Shown one piece after another: positions 1 to 10,651 of a stretch of 64,000 nt of DNA. The DNA is from Hysterangium stoloniferum (lineage: Eukaryota; Basidiomycota; Agaricomycetes; Hysterangiales; Hysterangiaceae). A program made the position numbers and the translations under genes. Each line of letters begins with the position of its first letter. Within the stretch, counting starts at the first letter, position 1. The stretch is from positions 1 through 64,000 of the forward strand of contig WHVD01000154.1 of the NCBI GenBank assembly GCA_015178975.1, written 5' to 3'. The notes beneath the pieces are model-generated. The model saw only the letters and a list, made by a program, of their open reading frames with translations, was not told where the DNA came from and made no database searches.

Positions 1-2076
1 ATGCCGATCGGCATTCCAGGAATTGAAAAGTGCGTTTACATCCGCCCCTATTTTGTCGCACTGGAAACCCGACGTTCAACTCATCGTGGAAACTGATGCT
101 TCGGACTATGCGCTTGCCGCGATATTGTCCATTCTGGACACTGATGGTGAAGTACACCCAGTAGCTTTTCTGTCTCACACATTTTCGGCGCCCGAACTCA
201 ACTACGACGTTCACGATAAGGAATTACTCGCAATCTTTGAAGCTTTCAAGACATGGTGACATTATTTGGAGGGCTCGGCCCACCTGGTAGATGTTATTAC
301 AGACCACAAAAATTTAGTTTACTTTTCAACCACAAAACTTCTCACCCGTCGACAAGCTCGATGGTCCGAATACCTCTCCGCTTTCAACATGGTAATTCGC
401 TTCCGTCCCGGCCGCCTTGGTGGAAAACCCGACGCTATGACTAGACGATGGGACGTCTATCCTAAAGAGGGGAGTAGCGACTACGCCACAGTTAATCCGC
501 ATAATTTCAAACCTATGTTTTCATCGGAACAACTGTCCGCATCTATCCGAGCCACTTACCTCATTCATCCAGTCTTGCGAAGTGTTATCCTTATGGATAC
601 CGAAAAGTTACATCAAGATATACTATCGGCAATTCCATTAGACCCAGTCACCAAAGCACACTCGATAACCCGTCCGACCCCGATCAGCCCCGATGGTCAT
701 TAGACTCACAAGGTTTCATTCGACTTGACAATCGCATTTATGTACCGGATTCCGACACCCTTCGGCTGCGAATCCTACAACATAAGCACGACCACCCAAT
801 CTCAGGACATTTCGGCCTCAATAAGACCCTCTCACTCATTAGAAGAGAATATACATGGCCCGGCATCCGAGATTTTGTTAAGCACTATTGTAAATCCTGT
901 ACTACGTGTTTACGCTCTAAATCACAGCGACACAAACCATATGGCCTACTCAAACAATTACCGATACCGGAAAAACCTTGGAACTCGATTTCTATGGATT
1001 TTATCGAGCACCTACCGGCATCCGAAGGTCACACAGCAATCCTAGTTGTTGTGGATCGGCTCTCAAAGCAAAGTATTTTCATTCCAACATATGACACGAT
1101 AACATCTGTACAGTTAGCTGAATTATTCGTTACCCACGTATTCTCCAAGCATGGCGTTCCGTCGCATGTCACATCCGATCGCGGATCCGAGTTTGTCTCT
1201 CACTTCTTTAGGTCACTCGGAAAAGCACTAGACATGAAGTTACATTTCACTTCGGGCTATCACCCGGAAGGTGATGGACAAACCGAACGCATGAATCAAA
1301 CCTTGGAGCAATACATCCGTGTCTATTGCAACTATCAACAAGACAATTGGAAATCACTACTACCGCTGGCCGAATTCGCATACAACAACGCACCGAATGC
1401 CACTACTGGCATTTCGCCTTTCTTCGCAAATAAAGGCTACAACCCCAACATCGCAATCCACCCGGAACGCGATCTCGCATCCGCCCGTGCTCAAGACTTT
1501 GTTACAAACCTCGAAGAGCTACATCAAGAACTTCGTAAAACTATCGCAATGGCTCAAGAACGATACCAACGGTCTGCGGATAAAAACCGACTTCCACCTC
1601 CTGATTTCAAGATCGGAGACTGAGTATTCGTTAAAGCCGAGTTTTTCCGAACTACTAGACCTTCTAAGAAGCTCTCTGAAAAATATTTAGGTCCTTTTGA
1701 AGTTATAGCACAAGCCGGCACGCTTTCATGGACGCTTCGGCTCCCCGACAACATGCGTGCAGTGCACCCGGTATTTCATGTATCTATGTTAGAACCTTGT
1801 GTTCCTAACAATATACCGGATCGCATACAGCCACCACCTCCACCCGTGATTATTGATGGGGAACCCGAATTCGAGATATCAGAAATCCTAGACTCAAAAA
1901 TCGACAATCGCCGACGCTCATGCAAATTACTTTATTTGGTCAAATGGGCTGGCTATGAAGGTACAGATGAAGAAACTTCATGGATCCTAGCTACAGAGCT
2001 CGGTAATGCCTCGGAAATCGTTTTAGGGTTTCACCAAGCTTATCCGAACAAACCCGGTCCTCTCAATTCCTTATAA
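1..2076 (+). pseudogene. gypsy pol 3' part: RNase H, integrase, chromodomain
   Basis: C-terminal part of a gypsy polyprotein. RNase H is at about 60-450 (TDASDYALAAIL motif). The integrase zinc region (H-H-C-C) is at about 780-915. The integrase core has the DRGSEF aspartate near 1180 and the DGQTER glutamate near 1275. A chromodomain (EISEILDSKI to LVKWAGYEG) is at about 1870-2010. The frame is broken by TGA at 257-259, by a one-base shift near 660, and by TGA at 1621-1623. The GyA2 copy at 53-56 kb reads through the corresponding positions of the first two of these breaks. The C-terminal part would act in the nucleus, where chromodomains of this class guide integration to chromatin. This copy is not functional as read. 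Confidence 0.88.
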
Positions 2077-2172
2077 GTCTATCACGCGGTACCCGACCTT
2101 TTTCTGACTATGCCTTATGTTTTCATGCTATGATTTGTTTGTTTAAAAAGAAAAACCGATATATTTCACTAT

Positions 2173-3097
2173 CTAAGTTTCTCCCTCTACAACTTCTCCC
2201 TCCTCTCCGACCTCCGAACCCTCCTCCGCACCGACAGCCACCGATACCACACCACCGACCTTCTCCGAAACCCCAATTTCATGCCCACCGCAACTCGAGA
2301 CTTCCAAATACTGCTCAAGTTGACCACCGAGAGACTCGATAACACTGGTTTGTTTCTCCAGCCCGACGCCCAAGAGTCGCAATTGCTCAGTTATGAGCCC
2401 TTGTTGTCGCAACATCTCATATCGGTACCGACTTGTCTCCGAGAAGTAGGTCCGCATGAGGCGGTTTTGCTCTTCTAGAGCATCGGCCTGTCGCTCCTGG
2501 AATGAGCCATCGGCCCCCGGGAAAACACACCCAAGCTTCTGATCAGCGCACTCTTGACAAGTGCGGCCCTGACCATTGGTCCGGGGATGACAGGTTCGAC
2601 CCCGTTTCGTGCACCGATTGCACTTGGGGTCATTTTCGGGCCCCGCCTTGGGGGCCTGCTTTTGTTTCTATAGAAAAAAATTATTTAGGAAGTTTTTTTT
2701 TAGGAAACCGAACCCACCTTGGGGCTCGATGGCCCCGGTGCATCCTCCTCGTCCTCCTCTCCCTCTTCGTCATCGGACTCCGAAGGCGTTGCAGCCTTGC
2801 GCTAACAGATATTGTCAGTAAGGTTCGCAAAAGACACCAGAGCCAACTCACTTTTCCCTCCCGCTTCTTTTTCGTCGCCTCCTCCCGCGCCCAATCGGCC
2901 TCCTGCTGCTTGTTCTTTGCAAGCACTGCTTCCCAGTGCTTGCGTGCGGCCTCTTCTGCCGCCTGTTTCTTTTCCTCGGCCTCGATGGCCGCCAATTCCT
3001 CCTTCTCTTTCCGCTCCTCCTCTTCACGCGCCTTTTTCTTCTGCTCGAGTATACGCCGACGCTCCTTCGCGTTCGCCGTACCACTCGGCGCCGACAT
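2173..3097 (-). CDS. antisense Zn2Cys6-like coiled-coil protein gene of GyA1
   Basis: A three-exon gene on the strand opposite to pol, lying between the pol stop and the 3' LTR. Exons are 3097-2852, 2801-2718 and 2667-2173; introns are 50 nt each with GT...AG ends, and all three exons are whole codons (82+28+165 including stop). The 274-aa product has a charged coiled coil (residues about 10-82, many E/K/A), an acidic linker, then cysteines at about 126, 129, 136, 147, 150 and 157. That is CX2CX6CX10CX2CX6C, the spacing of fungal GAL4-type binuclear zinc clusters. A glutamine-rich helical tail follows. No premature stop is seen. The same gene with the same exon plan sits in GyA2 (55982-57103). 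The start lies about 230 bp inside the 3' LTR, so antisense transcription from that LTR is a plausible promoter. The function is unknown; DNA binding is inferred from cysteine spacing only. Confidence 0.75.
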
Positions 3098-3324
3098 GGG
3101 CGCAACTGTTAACCTAACTGGGAAGGGCTTTGACCCCGAGCCTATGGTCATGGTGGTTAAAGGAAGGGAAGTGGAATTTCAAGCGCCAGGAACTCTCAAA
3201 CTTTTATATGCAAACTTTTGCCGAGTCACATGATGTTTGACACACCCAGCCGTACCCGACAAGTTTTTACGTACGGGATCTAGATTTTCGGCCTCCTTGG
3301 GATTTCGGCCAAAAGGGGAGATAC

Positions 3325-4044
3325 TGTTATGACCGTGTCGCAACCCTATCGGCCCCGAGGTTATCGCCACTTGTCAACGTTTCAAGTCATCCTCTCGGAA
3401 ACCATCGGCCCCGAAGCTGACGAATGTTTCGCGAAGATCAAACTCCATTTACGCCCACGTCAAATAACTCGTATTGTCTGGTCAAACTTTGATACGTCCC
3501 CTTTATTATGTTGATCCGTTCAATCTTATGTTTCGCATATGTCTATCTATATTTGTAGTCCTCGAACCATTTCCTTTTACCGTAATCCCGCTCTTGGTTA
3601 TCATCGGCCTCCGAACTAATCATAAACTTCCCGTTCCTAGTCAAGCTTATTGTTAATACCGTGTTCCACCCTTCTCCCCATTAGTATTTTCCAGACGCCT
3701 GTTACTTGTATATGAACCCGCTGTAATTGTAGTTACTAGGCAATCAGAATATCGACTCAGAATACCCTCATACGTCTGTAGCAGTCTCATACTAGAAGAA
3801 CCCCCTTCCGCCTTCGCGTGCGCTCGCCCATTCTCGGCCCGATCCCTTGGCCCGACACTTGACCTGTCCTTCGGTTCCGATCGGTATCTCACCAAAAGGT
3901 CCTTCTTAGGATATAGTCTTTGCCTGTCCGAAATTTAAGGACAACCTACAGATATTTGCGAGGGCGCAGCACATAAGCTGAAGCCAAGTCCTTCCGATCG
4001 GTCCCCGTCGGCCACTGACATTAGTCAGTTTCCAGTTCTTAACA
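3325..4044 (+). repeat. 3' LTR of GyA1
   Basis: A 720-bp LTR starting TGTTATGACC and ending TTCTTAACA. It is preceded by a purine tract (AAAAGGGGAG). Related solo copies occur at 19128-19863 (plus strand) and 21736-22479 (minus), with diverged or shortened copies at 9696-10651 and 24884-27081. It contains the shared motif CACATAAGCTGAAGCCAAGT about 55-80 bp from its 3' end. Confidence 0.9.
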
Positions 4045-6272
4045 CATACCCGGAACAGGATCGATGTGTGTCAGTGTCGCCTGCATAGTCAGCATCAACA
4101 TACCCAACTGGCATGATATCCCTATGCAAACCCCCATAGGTAATGCCATAGTGGAGTGTCCCCTTAATGTAACGTAGAATGTGTGTCAAAGTGTTCCAGT
4201 GAGCTCTTCCTGGGTTTGAGGCGAACTTACTGAGTGTGGAGACCGCATATGAGAGATCCGGGCGTACATAATAGACCCCAACAACTCACAGTATGGCTTA
4301 TCCGCAATGAAGATGTGGTCCTCCACTGTCTGAGGCACCTGCTCCTTGTTCAGTGCGATGCCTGGTGGTAGTGGTGTGGTGCGGGGGTTTGATTCTGTCA
4401 TGCCGAAACGTTCGAGAATACGTTCAAGGTATGCACATTGTGATATTCTAATCGTTCCTTGCTCCCTATCTCTGTCAATTCGTATTCCTAGGACTAAGTT
4501 GGCGTCCCCAAGATCCTTTGTCTCATAAGTCCATCCTAGCTCTTCCTTGGCCCGTTTTGCTTCTTCTACAGATGATGAAATTCCGGTTGTGTCATCAGTG
4601 TAAGTACTCGTTATGGTTGTGTTGCCATTCGCGTGTTGGGATCGTACGGAAGGATCAGCCTTTGACCAGTAGTCTCCTAGTTCACCCATTTCTCTGTCCA
4701 GCGTCCCCCACCAGTTGTTAGCACCATCCATTGTGCCGTATAACATCCTTTCTAGTCGACCTACTTTTCCGGCCTCCTTTGCTCCATCAGGTAATTCTAT
4801 GTGTGTTATGGCTTGTGGGACGGAATTGAGGTATGCTGCAACATAATCAGCTTGCCATGCCTCCATGTTAGTGGCAGCAGCAATAGCCAGGTTCATCCGC
4901 AGCGACTCATAGCACACAACTGAAGTATATGTTTCGAAGAAGTCGACACCGGGAATTTGTGTGAAGCCTTTCGCTACGAGTCGTGCCTTGCGTGAAGTGA
5001 GTTCACCATTGCCATTGTATTTGCTTGCGAAGGAGTCTGGCATCTGTAGGGCAATCCATTACCATCCAGACCCCATGTTTCCTCATTACAGCAAGTTCCT
5101 TGTTGATTGGGCCCTCCCATATATTGGGACGTGTCATTGCCTCGCTGTATGTATTGGGGAGCCACATGTTCGTCGGATCTGGCATTGTTTTCACGTCAGT
5201 GTGAAAAGCACTATGCGTTCTGTCATCTGCCCACGCTTCCCCTGCCGCCTGTGCATTTCGGATTTCGTTCTCTGAATTAATAGAGTCTTTGAGTGCCTGT
5301 GTTGGTACAGGGACATGCAGTGAGCGACGTGGTGCAGGTTCAGTGATGGTTGGTTCTGAAGCAGGCTGGAGTGAGATGTTGGTTGGAAGGGTATGGTCGT
5401 GCATGGGTGCTAACCCCCTGTAAATCTCGTCTGGATTCTTGCTAACTGGTGTGTCAAGGATCACATGGTCAGTATGGTGCATTTCCCCCTCACCCAAAGA
5501 CTCAGTCAGTGTCTTATGACTACGTCCTTCCTCAAAGATGACGTCGTGTGAGCGAAAAATGTGGCGGGTATCTGGGTCGTATATCCTGTAAGCGTCATGC
5601 CCAAAATATTCAATGTGGATCCCCTTGATTGACCATGGGTCCAGTTTACTGAGTCCGCCTCCAGCTTCAACTGGGATCTTTGCATAGGCTACGCAACCAA
5701 GAGGTTGCAGGTGAGAAATGTCGGACTTTTTGCCATACCACAGTTCGAATGGGGTCACATCTGGGTTTCTACTGGTGGGAATAAAATCCATCACGTATGC
5801 AACTGCCGCTGCAATTTCACACCACAATGTTGGGGGTAAGTTGTTTTCATATAGACAGATGCGGACATGTTCGATAATGGTGTGATGACACCGCTTGACA
5901 ACACCATTGGATGACAATGAATATGTGGTTGTGCTTTCATGTACTATACCCTGTTCACTGAGGTATGCGGTCCATGAAGAGTTGACGAATTCTGTGCCTC
6001 CATCTGTGCATATAGTGCGCACCTTCGTTCCTGTCTGTCGTTCAGTGAGTGCTGTATAGTGTTTCAGTGCCGACAAGGTTGTCTCAGCCTCTTTATTCGA
6101 CATGAAGAATACCTCCTGGTGGCCACTATACCCGTCAACACATGGCATCATATAACTCCTACCACCGATGGACTGTACTCGTGACGGCCCCCACAAATCA
6201 ACATAGGTGCGTTCTCCAGTTGTTGTCTCACATTCATCATTAATATAGAATGGACGGCATGTGTGCTTCCCT
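4045..6272 (-). pseudogene. copia pol: integrase, reverse transcriptase, RNase H start
   Basis: The integrase core is in the piece 6196-5003: DGGTEF gives the second aspartate, and the position of the catalytic glutamate reads SNGVVKR, so lysine replaces glutamate. It is followed by the copia-type linker (WYGKKSDISHLQPLGC). The reverse transcriptase is in the piece 5043-4186 (RKARLVAKGFTQ, then YTDD at the active site). A one-base shift near 5040 separates the two. The frame then continues to 4045 with a copia RNase H motif (GYVDADYAGD) and stops at the GyA1 insertion. The glutamate loss and the frameshift make this copy inactive. Confidence 0.85.
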
Positions 6273-6273
6273 A

Positions 6274-6804
6274 TTATACAGCTGGCATTGATGCAATCAC
6301 AATTGTGCAGAAAATACGGTCATCCATTTGTCCCCCTTGAACATTGACCTTCGCCCATCCCTCACGCAACTGTGAAAAATGGGATATAATGTCTGTGCCA
6401 TAGATATTCTTAATAGCACGAAGATTGTTGTCGGCATTGAGCAGGCCTATGTCATAAGATGTGCTGTGGACCTCCTTTAGAGCAGACCATGCTTCGCCTG
6501 CAGTATCTGTGGATTGGATGCCATGCCCGACTGGGTTTTTTACATTCAGGTCAATCATTGATTTTGCATATGCATTGCACTGTTCCCATTCCTCAGGTGA
6601 GGGGTTTCTTGATCCCCAGTAACTCGTTGGTGTGGGTATGGAATTAGGTGTGAGTGGAGAAGGCTTCTGAATGGTCCCATCCAGATACCCTTGGACACCT
6701 CGTGCACCTGCAGCTGACCAAATAGTATTATGCCATGTAAGCCAGTTGTGTCCTTCAAAATGGTCCTCAGATTGCAGCATGAATAGGGCTGGCTGGTTAG
6801 ACAT
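6274..6804 (-). CDS. copia gag, N-terminal part
   Basis: A 176-aa open frame starting MSNQPALFML, with the copia gag pattern HNWLTWHNTI (N-terminal gag domain) and the later stretch DTAGEAWSALKEVH and ISHFSQLREGWAKV typical of the UBN2/retrotrans_gag fold. The normal C-terminal zinc knuckle is absent because the copy is deleted between gag and integrase. It forms the particle coat in an intact element. The start codon lies about 130 bp downstream of the primer binding site. Confidence 0.75.
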   Translation of the reverse strand: MSNQPALFMLQSEDHFEGHNWLTWHNTIWSAAGARGVQGYLDGTIQKPSPLTPNSIPTPTSYWGSRNPSPEEWEQCNAYAKSMIDLNVKNPVGHGIQSTDTAGEAWSALKEVHSTSYDIGLLNADNNLRAIKNIYGTDIISHFSQLREGWAKVNVQGGQMDDRIFCTIVIASMPAV

Positions 6805-6819
6805 GTTTGATGGGGGTTT

Positions 6820-6861
6820 GGTCAGTTGGGGTCGGTCAGTTGGGGTCAGTCAGTTGGGGTC
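6820..6861. repeat. short GGTCAGTTGGGGTC tandem repeat in copia leader
   Basis: Three imperfect copies of a roughly 14-bp unit, followed by related GGGGTC words to about 6890. It lies in the untranslated leader just upstream of the copia gag start. Confidence 0.7.
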
Positions 6862-6934
6862 GGGTTTGATTATTCGGGGTCAGGTTTGAAGTCAGTTCAG
6901 CCAGTCAGTGGTAGTGTTTTTAACAGCTTTGGTT

Positions 6935-6947
6935 GGGGCCCATAACC
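6935..6947 (-). promoter_or_regulatory. copia primer binding site (half-tRNA type)
   Basis: Directly inside the LTR, the minus strand reads GGTTATGGGCCCC. This is complementary to GGGCCCATAACC, which is the anticodon stem-loop of initiator tRNA-Met (CAT anticodon) rather than to a tRNA 3' end. Drosophila copia uses this half-tRNA priming. The same 13 bases follow the LTR at 16073-16085. Confidence 0.65.
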
Positions 6948-7238
6948 TGTAACAAATATGCTATGTTACATTAGGTAAGAACAAAAAGTGAAACGACAAT
7001 AAGTAGTGATAACATACCTCAGTCGACATGAAGTAGTGACTCGACTGAGGTATGAGTCTTGAGTGTCTGGTATTAAATAGTACGTGATTATATTGCATAG
7101 AAACGATGGTAGTAAGACCATATATTGGGCAGGAATGATGCGGCTTTGTGTATCTGTGTACAGTGTGGTATAACTGGGTACGGTGTGGTGTAGCCGTCTG
7201 GGCTTGGTAATGCGGAGTGTGTGAGCCTAAATTCAACA
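6948..7238 (-). repeat. putative copia 5' LTR
   Basis: The left boundary (TG at 6948) is set by the adjacent primer binding site. The right boundary is a guess at ATTCAACA (7238) because no second LTR or target duplication is available. It contains a CGACTGAGGTAT word shared with the copia LTR at 16086. Confidence 0.45.
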
Positions 7239-7930
7239 TGTTGAGTTTCTGGTATTAATCCTTTATACTATAGTCACCTCTTAATTGAGTACTGATTATT
7301 AGTTTTCTTTACATTGTTATTTGTAGTCTAAGACTTCAGTCACCTCTAGTTGAGTAATTTGACTGTTTATTACATTACAAATAATCCCTGTTCCATTGCT
7401 CATTTATTGTGAATCAGTAAAGCATATTCACAAAATATCTTAAGTGTTTGAGCATAAATAAATACTGAGAATATCCTTGCAAGATCCTAAAGACTACATT
7501 AAGATCCTGATAAGTTAGTATCACAGTAGACCCTGTAGGTTAGTGTAAATAAAGCATATATTAGCCAAATAGTGTTTTATTCTATATCTAATCTTTTAAC
7601 CTGTTTATAAATATTTTTACTATTTGATAAATAGTATAATATATATATAAACTAGCTAGAATCGAAGTTGAATCTAGTTTTGGAATCAGTGAATTGTTAT
7701 TCATATTTTAGTAGTTGTTTTCACAGAAAAAGAACAGCTTGCAAAACCTTCTTTGTGAAGTAGGGTGCATATATTCAAGTAAACGCTTGACTTCAGGGGT
7801 TCTAAGTCTATTCAGGCTGCCACTGATTAATATCAAATACTTAAATTATTTTACCTTGCAGTGAATTGAGTATTTGCACATTTTGATAGAGCATTGGACT
7901 TCTTTTTCAGAAAATAGTATTAAAATAAGG
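7239..7930. other. AT-rich stretch without recognisable gene
   Basis: Low-GC sequence with many short stops in all frames. No transposon coding domain, tRNA or long repeat could be recognised. It may hold upstream exons of the hydrolase fragment that follows, but none could be supported. Confidence 0.5.
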
Positions 7931-7935
7931 CTAAT

Positions 7936-8586
7936 ACACCAGGGACTAAATATCCCAGTCAATTCCGTCAAGCCGTTCTCACCATGAAGCATATCCTTGA
8001 TACTGGTATCTCCCCAGCAGATCTGGTGCTCACAGGTGACTCTGCCAGCGAAATGCTCTGCACTCAAATAGTCTCGCACATCCTCCACCCTCATCCTGAG
8101 CTCTCCATCCTCCCCGTCCCTGCAGCTCCCTTTGCAGGCATCCTCCTAATGTCCCCGTGGTTGATATTTGACAGTGAATCTGACTCCTTCCTTAATAACA
8201 AATGCAACATAATCTCAATAAAACCACTTGTTGCATGGGGACATCTTATCCGTGAGGGTACTGCATTAGAAGGGAACAAAAATGAACTGGGGGGATTTTG
8301 GGCTGAACCACATAAAGCTCCACTTGAGTGGTGGAAAGGGGCAGATAAGGTCTCGCCACACTTCCTGCTCACTTATGACGAACAAGAGGCCTTGAAAGAT
8401 GACATCATCGAATTTGGGAAAACGCTTCAGGCTAGTGTTGAGGGTACAAATGTGGAGGTGAAGGTGGTGGGAGATCCTGCTGGTTTGCACATTGACTCAA
8501 CCACCAATGTGTTTCTTCATCATAAGGTGAGGGACATCATGAAGATAATAGCTGGATGGATTCATGATCGACTCACCTCCCCATAA
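7936..8586 (+). pseudogene. alpha/beta-hydrolase fold-3 (esterase/lipase-like) fragment
   Basis: An open frame running from about 7936 (in phase before the first ATG at 7984) to the stop at 8584-8586, about 215 codons. It has the family segment KYPSQFRQAV before the nucleophile elbow GDSAS (expected GDSAG; serine near 8041) and a late GLHID histidine. Fold-3 esterases usually have about 300-350 residues with an HGGG oxyanion motif upstream. That part is not found to the left, so this is a 3' exon or a truncated gene. A splice acceptor (CACCAG) at about 7941 is possible. Enzymes of this type hydrolyse esters or acyl groups; no substrate can be inferred. Confidence 0.5.
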
Positions 8587-8947
8587 AGTCAGTGTCTTTT
8601 TTTGTAGCATATTCCCATTTCCAAGTCTGTGTACTATCTTTTTCGGTTATTTGACTTTCTTGGAACTTAGTGTAAATGGGGGAAAACCCACAATAACTGA
8701 ACAATACTCAGCACATCAGGGAATTTAAGGCTTTAAATTGTCTCAGCTAAGGTGATGAATATGGCTACCTTTCTCAAGGTATTCAAGACTTTCCCTTTTC
8801 ACGGGGTTACCAAGTTAGCTCCGTAAGTTAACATTCCTAGCATCTGAGTGGCCACGACGATCCATGTTCCATTTGTCATTATGCAATTCCCTTTTGGTCA
8901 AAAAAGGCTGCCCACTAAACTAATTTAGTGAACTTACAAACAAACAT
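8587..8947. other. intergenic, nothing recognised
   Basis: No coding or repeat signal is seen before the fold-back arm begins at 8948. Confidence 0.5.
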
Positions 8948-9695
8948 CTGCAGTAACCCCTTTTGGGACACTTCCCAAAGAGATAAACTTGAATAATGAA
9001 TTTTATTGTGCACTAAACTTTACTTAAAATATAGACATTTTTGGCCATCACACAAGAGCGGAACTAAAGGTAACCTTTAGGTTGAACTTAGTTTGTAAGT
9101 TAAATATTACATCTAGTTTTAATATTGAGTATGTCAAAAAATATACCCAAAAAAATGATCTTTCATCAGCATTTTTAAGACAACATGAAAGATACTAATA
9201 GTTGACAATTAGACAGACTTTTGTGAAGCTAAAAAATATAACACTTTGTACCTATTTTAAGGAGTACTGTTAGGATCCCTGTCATCTTTAAACCCCTGAA
9301 ACCTGTTTTTAGTCTCATAACCCCCCAGTGTCCCACTACCAGTACCCCTGCTCGTGGTATCACTCCTCACAGTGCCCCTGACACTTGTTTCTTTGTAGGT
9401 TAGCCCCTTAGCCCTCCATCCCATTCACTCCCCCATCACCATTCTATGTATACATATATCCCATTTTCCACCTACTAAGAAACAATATTAGGTGGCAAAT
9501 ACATGGATATGGAAATGGAGGAGTGGATGGAGCAGAGATGGAACAGGTTGCTAGTTCATTATGAACAAGTATTGGGGGAGCTGCATGTGGGTGGGGGCTC
9601 CAATAATGAGACAATGAGGGTTTTCTAGTGAGAAACATGGGGGCCTGAAATGATGGGATCCTAACACCCCCTGATTGACTTATGTAGTTATATAC

Positions 9696-10651
9696 TATTA
9701 AGAACAGAAAGGTGACTAAGGTCAGAAGACCAACAGAGGCTGAATGGAAGGACTTGGCTTCAGCTTTTATGCTATGCCCTCACAAGTTACCATCAGGTGT
9801 CCTTAAATTTCAGGCAGGCAAGAACTAGTCCTGTCATGCAATCCTCATGGTAAGTCACCGATTGGAAGCCAAAGGATATGTTGAGGGTTTGGTCAGAGGG
9901 TCAGAGAGTCAGAGGGTCAGAGGGTCAGAGAGTCAGAGGGTCAGAGAGTCAGAGGGTCAGAGAGTCAGAGAGTCAGAGAGTCAGAGAGTCAGAGAGTCAG
10001 AGGGTTGGAGAGTCAGAGGTTTGGAGAGTCAGAGGGTTGGAGAGTCAGAGGGTTGGAGAGTCAGAGGGTTGGAGAGTCAGAGGGTTGGAGAGTCAGAGGG
10101 TTGGAGAGTCAGAGGGTTGGAGAGTCAGAGGGTCAGAAACTGAGTGTGAGTGAGCACAAGCAGAGGTGGAGAGTGGATACTTAGAGTGAGACTATGAGAG
10201 TTATTTAGGGGTGTTCTGAATTGATATTCTGATTGCTTAGTAGCTACATTACAGCAGGTTTATATATGAGTCATCAGCATCTAGAAAGTACTAACTAAGG
10301 GAAGAGCGGAAATGCCCCAATGACAAATAAACTTGACCAAGAACAAGAAGGTTACAATAAAGTCAGAGGCCATGAATAACTGAGGGTGATAACTACAAAA
10401 AAGGAAACAGTCCACAGTATATATGGGCATGGGTGAGACATAGAATAAATAGATCATCAAAGGATAAAGGGACATATCAGAGTATGACCAGATAGTATGA
10501 GTATAATTTAACAGGAGCTGTAGCAGAGGTTGATCACCATGATGGTGTACATCAGTTGCAGGTTTACTGATAGTGGCTGATATGAAGATGTGACAATAAC
10601 TTGAGGTGATAGTGTCATCGGTTATCTTTGGGTTGTGACACCATCATAATA
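9696..10651 (-). repeat. diverged GyA1-type solo LTR, minus strand
   Basis: It follows the minus-strand GyA1 LTR in order: TATTAAGAAC start, GGACTTGGCTTCAGC near 9750, and TTGTGACACCATCATAA near the end. The putative target duplications TATAC (9691-9695) and CATAC (10652-10656) match at 4 of 5 bases. It is longer than its relatives because of the tandem repeat at 9896-10136. Confidence 0.65.
9896..10136. repeat. 8-bp/16-bp tandem repeat GTCAGAGG / GTTGGAGAGTCAGAGG
   Basis: An array of 8-bp units (GTCAGAGG, GTCAGAGA), turning in its second half into regular 16-bp units with GTTGGAGA. It sits where the related LTRs have a single GGGGTCAGGGA word, so it is an expansion inside the LTR. Open frames across it are low-complexity artefacts. 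Confidence 0.9.

Larger units (their letters stand above)
1..4044 (+). mobile_element. Ty3/gypsy chromovirus GyA1, 3' part
   Basis: The 3' half of an LTR retrotransposon. It runs off the left edge of the window, so gag, protease and most of the reverse transcriptase are not visible. In order it holds the end of pol (RNase H, integrase, chromodomain), a gene on the opposite strand (2173-3097), a short purine-rich tract just before 3325, and the 3' LTR (3325-4044). The right end lies inside copia coding sequence that reads continuously up to 4045, so the element inserted into that copia copy. The target duplication would be CATAC (4045-4049), but its partner is outside the window. Confidence 0.9.
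4045..7238 (-). mobile_element. Ty1/copia element, truncated and internally deleted
   Basis: Minus-strand copia copy read from right to left: a putative 5' LTR (6948-7238), a primer binding site (6935-6947), gag (6804-6274), integrase and reverse transcriptase (6272-4045). The zinc knuckle and protease part between gag and integrase is missing: the gag frame ends near 6274 and the next codons already read as the GKHTCRPF segment typical of the region before integrase. The 3' end is cut by the GyA1 LTR at 4044, within RNase H. Confidence 0.85.

Noticed and set aside
2502..3233. 243-codon plus-strand frame in GyA1
   Set aside because: Overlaps the antisense gene, has a Phe/Ser/Arg-rich composition typical of the reverse of a coiled coil, and no domain.
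9847..10153. Long open frames rich in RVRESE repeats
   Set aside because: They follow from the 8/16-bp tandem repeat inside an LTR.
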